This document shows, piece by piece, positions 21,410-22,088 of a stretch of DNA of 22,088 bases. Position 1 is the first letter of the stretch; every line of letters starts with the position of its first letter. Position numbers and translations under genes: made by a program. The notes beneath the pieces were generated by a model. That model saw only the letters and a program-made list of their open reading frames with translations. It was not told the origin of the DNA and searched no databases. Origin of the DNA: a virus; IMG/VR virus record IMGVR_UViG_3300018421_000251, positions 1-22,088 of that record; one strand, written 5' to 3'.

Positions 21410-21709
21410 TTAGTCCTCTTGTTTATCTTTTTTCATTTTGCCGACTTCCTCAGCAACTTTATCTAGCATAATAGCAAGACCACCAGCACCGCCGGCAATC
21501 TGAATAAGATTCATAAGGCCATCCTTAAGCATAGCCATCTGCTCTGGTGTAAGCTCAGCGAGATGCTCAAACGCTTCTTGAGTAACTTCTTCTTCTTTTT
21601 CAACAGGGGCACCCAATTTCTTGGCAATAGTTTCAATGCTTGGTTTGGCACTTGCCTCTTCAATCTCTTCTCTAATGATTTGCTTAATCATCTTTGTTGT
21701 TAGTTTCAT
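21410..21709 (-). CDS. Small helical protein with a KQIIREE N-terminus
   Basis: I place the start at the internal ATG at 21709, giving 99 residues, because GGAG lies 8 bases upstream. The frame is open to 21895, but that extension lies antisense-free inside the preceding gene and reads as unrelated hydrophobic sequence. The protein begins MKLTTKMIKQIIREEIEEA, an amphipathic helix. A Lys/Glu-rich linker follows, then a hydrophobic Gly/Ala/Met segment (about 65-83) and a Lys-rich end. The I-R-E and I-E-E triplets near residue 15 match the (L/I)-x-E consensus cut by T4 gp21-type proteases, so this could be a small internal head protein. That is inference. It ends 3 bases before the next ATG. Confidence 0.75.
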   Translation of the reverse strand: MKLTTKMIKQIIREEIEEASAKPSIETIAKKLGAPVEKEEEVTQEAFEHLAELTPEQMAMLKDGLMNLIQIAGGAGGLAIMLDKVAEEVGKMKKDKQED

Positions 21710-22079
21710 CGTTGGGTCTCCATCCAGATTTCCATCTTTCTTCTCGGCCCTCAACCCATTGAATATAACATTTAAAGCAGCAGTCAAACTTTGTGAAATA
21801 AAGGTCGTCTTGGGCTTTGGTCGTATAGATAGAACAAACAGGACAGGAACGATTAGAATCACTATTAAGTAGTTTTCTTGGTATGAAAACACCATTTACT
21901 TCTTTCTTGTCGAAATCCTCTTCTTGTTTCTGTTCTCGATAGAACTCTTTCAATTGTTGAAAGTATTCTTTTTCTTTTTCCTCGTTCCATGTCTTCTTTG
22001 GATTTTGGATTGCTTCTTCTCCATATTTAGCAGCGATTGCTTGCTCAATCTTTACAGCGTAATTTGGATCTTTGGACAT
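21684..22079 (-). CDS. Zinc-ribbon phage protein of unknown function
   Basis: The 131-residue protein has a charged, helical first half (about residues 1-60). A four-cysteine knuckle follows: CPVC at 79-82 and CCFKC at 100-104, so C79, C82, C101 and C104 could bind one zinc ion. The tail is aromatic and charged (WVEGREERWKSGWRP, 108-122). Zinc ribbons of this kind often contact nucleic acid or protein, but the role here is not known. The ATG has GGAG about 5 bases upstream. Its end overlaps the start of the next gene by 26 bases, so the two are probably translationally coupled. It lies three genes before the large terminase, so a packaging role is conceivable, but only position supports that. 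Confidence 0.8.
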   Translation of the reverse strand: MSKDPNYAVKIEQAIAAKYGEEAIQNPKKTWNEEKEKEYFQQLKEFYREQKQEEDFDKKEVNGVFIPRKLLNSDSNRSCPVCSIYTTKAQDDLYFTKFDCCFKCYIQWVEGREERWKSGWRPNDETNNKDD

Positions 22080-22088
22080 TATTTCTCC

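Noticed and set aside
21710-21895. Longer start of the 99-residue protein
   Set aside because: The added 62 residues overlap the zinc-ribbon gene in another frame and read as random hydrophobic sequence. The start at 21709 has GGAG in place.

Overview
The window is a late (virion) gene region of a tailed phage of the T4 superfamily. Every supported gene lies on the minus strand, so transcription runs from the right end (22 kb) to the left end (1). The large terminase, portal, prohead protease, scaffold and major capsid protein are all recognisable as T4 gp17, gp20, gp21, gp22 and gp23 types. The phage also encodes ribosomal protein bS21 and many marine-type beta-repeat fibre proteins. That mix, with moderate-to-low GC, fits an uncultivated or marine myovirus, perhaps related to phages of SAR11-like bacteria. 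The host cannot be fixed from the sequence.

Layout in transcription order. (1) 22079-19290: a zinc-ribbon protein, a 99-residue helical protein, a 177-residue unknown and the large terminase. (2) 19285-15519: portal, two unknown proteins at the map position of T4 core genes 67/68, a small membrane protein with a CPMCMGFW motif, and a 17-codon ORF with a strong ribosome binding site that ends directly in a terminator-like hairpin. (3) 15478-13339: prohead protease, a protein with a ParB/sulfiredoxin-like DGHHR motif, a 140-residue unknown and bS21. (4) 13311-6958: a beta-rich 142-residue protein, then five Gly/Ser-rich fibre-type proteins (218, 318, 304, 274 and 771 residues), several of which share N-terminal or C-terminal segments. 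(5) 6879-3898: scaffold and major capsid protein, closed by a strong cUUCGg terminator. (6) 3796-1: a 68-residue charged protein, a 413-residue protein that may be a neck or connector protein, and a protein of more than 764 residues that runs off the left edge.

Together these genes build the head: scaffold and capsid protein assemble on the portal, the gp21-type protease matures the prohead, and the terminase packages DNA. Nine annotated genes lie between gene 21 and gene 22, which are near neighbours in T4. A short A/T-rich element (TAAATA on the plus strand, usually followed by G) recurs in most intergenic gaps and may mark the late transcription units. No gene-free stretch exceeds about 110 bases. 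I saw no tRNA, CRISPR array, insertion sequence or integrase.
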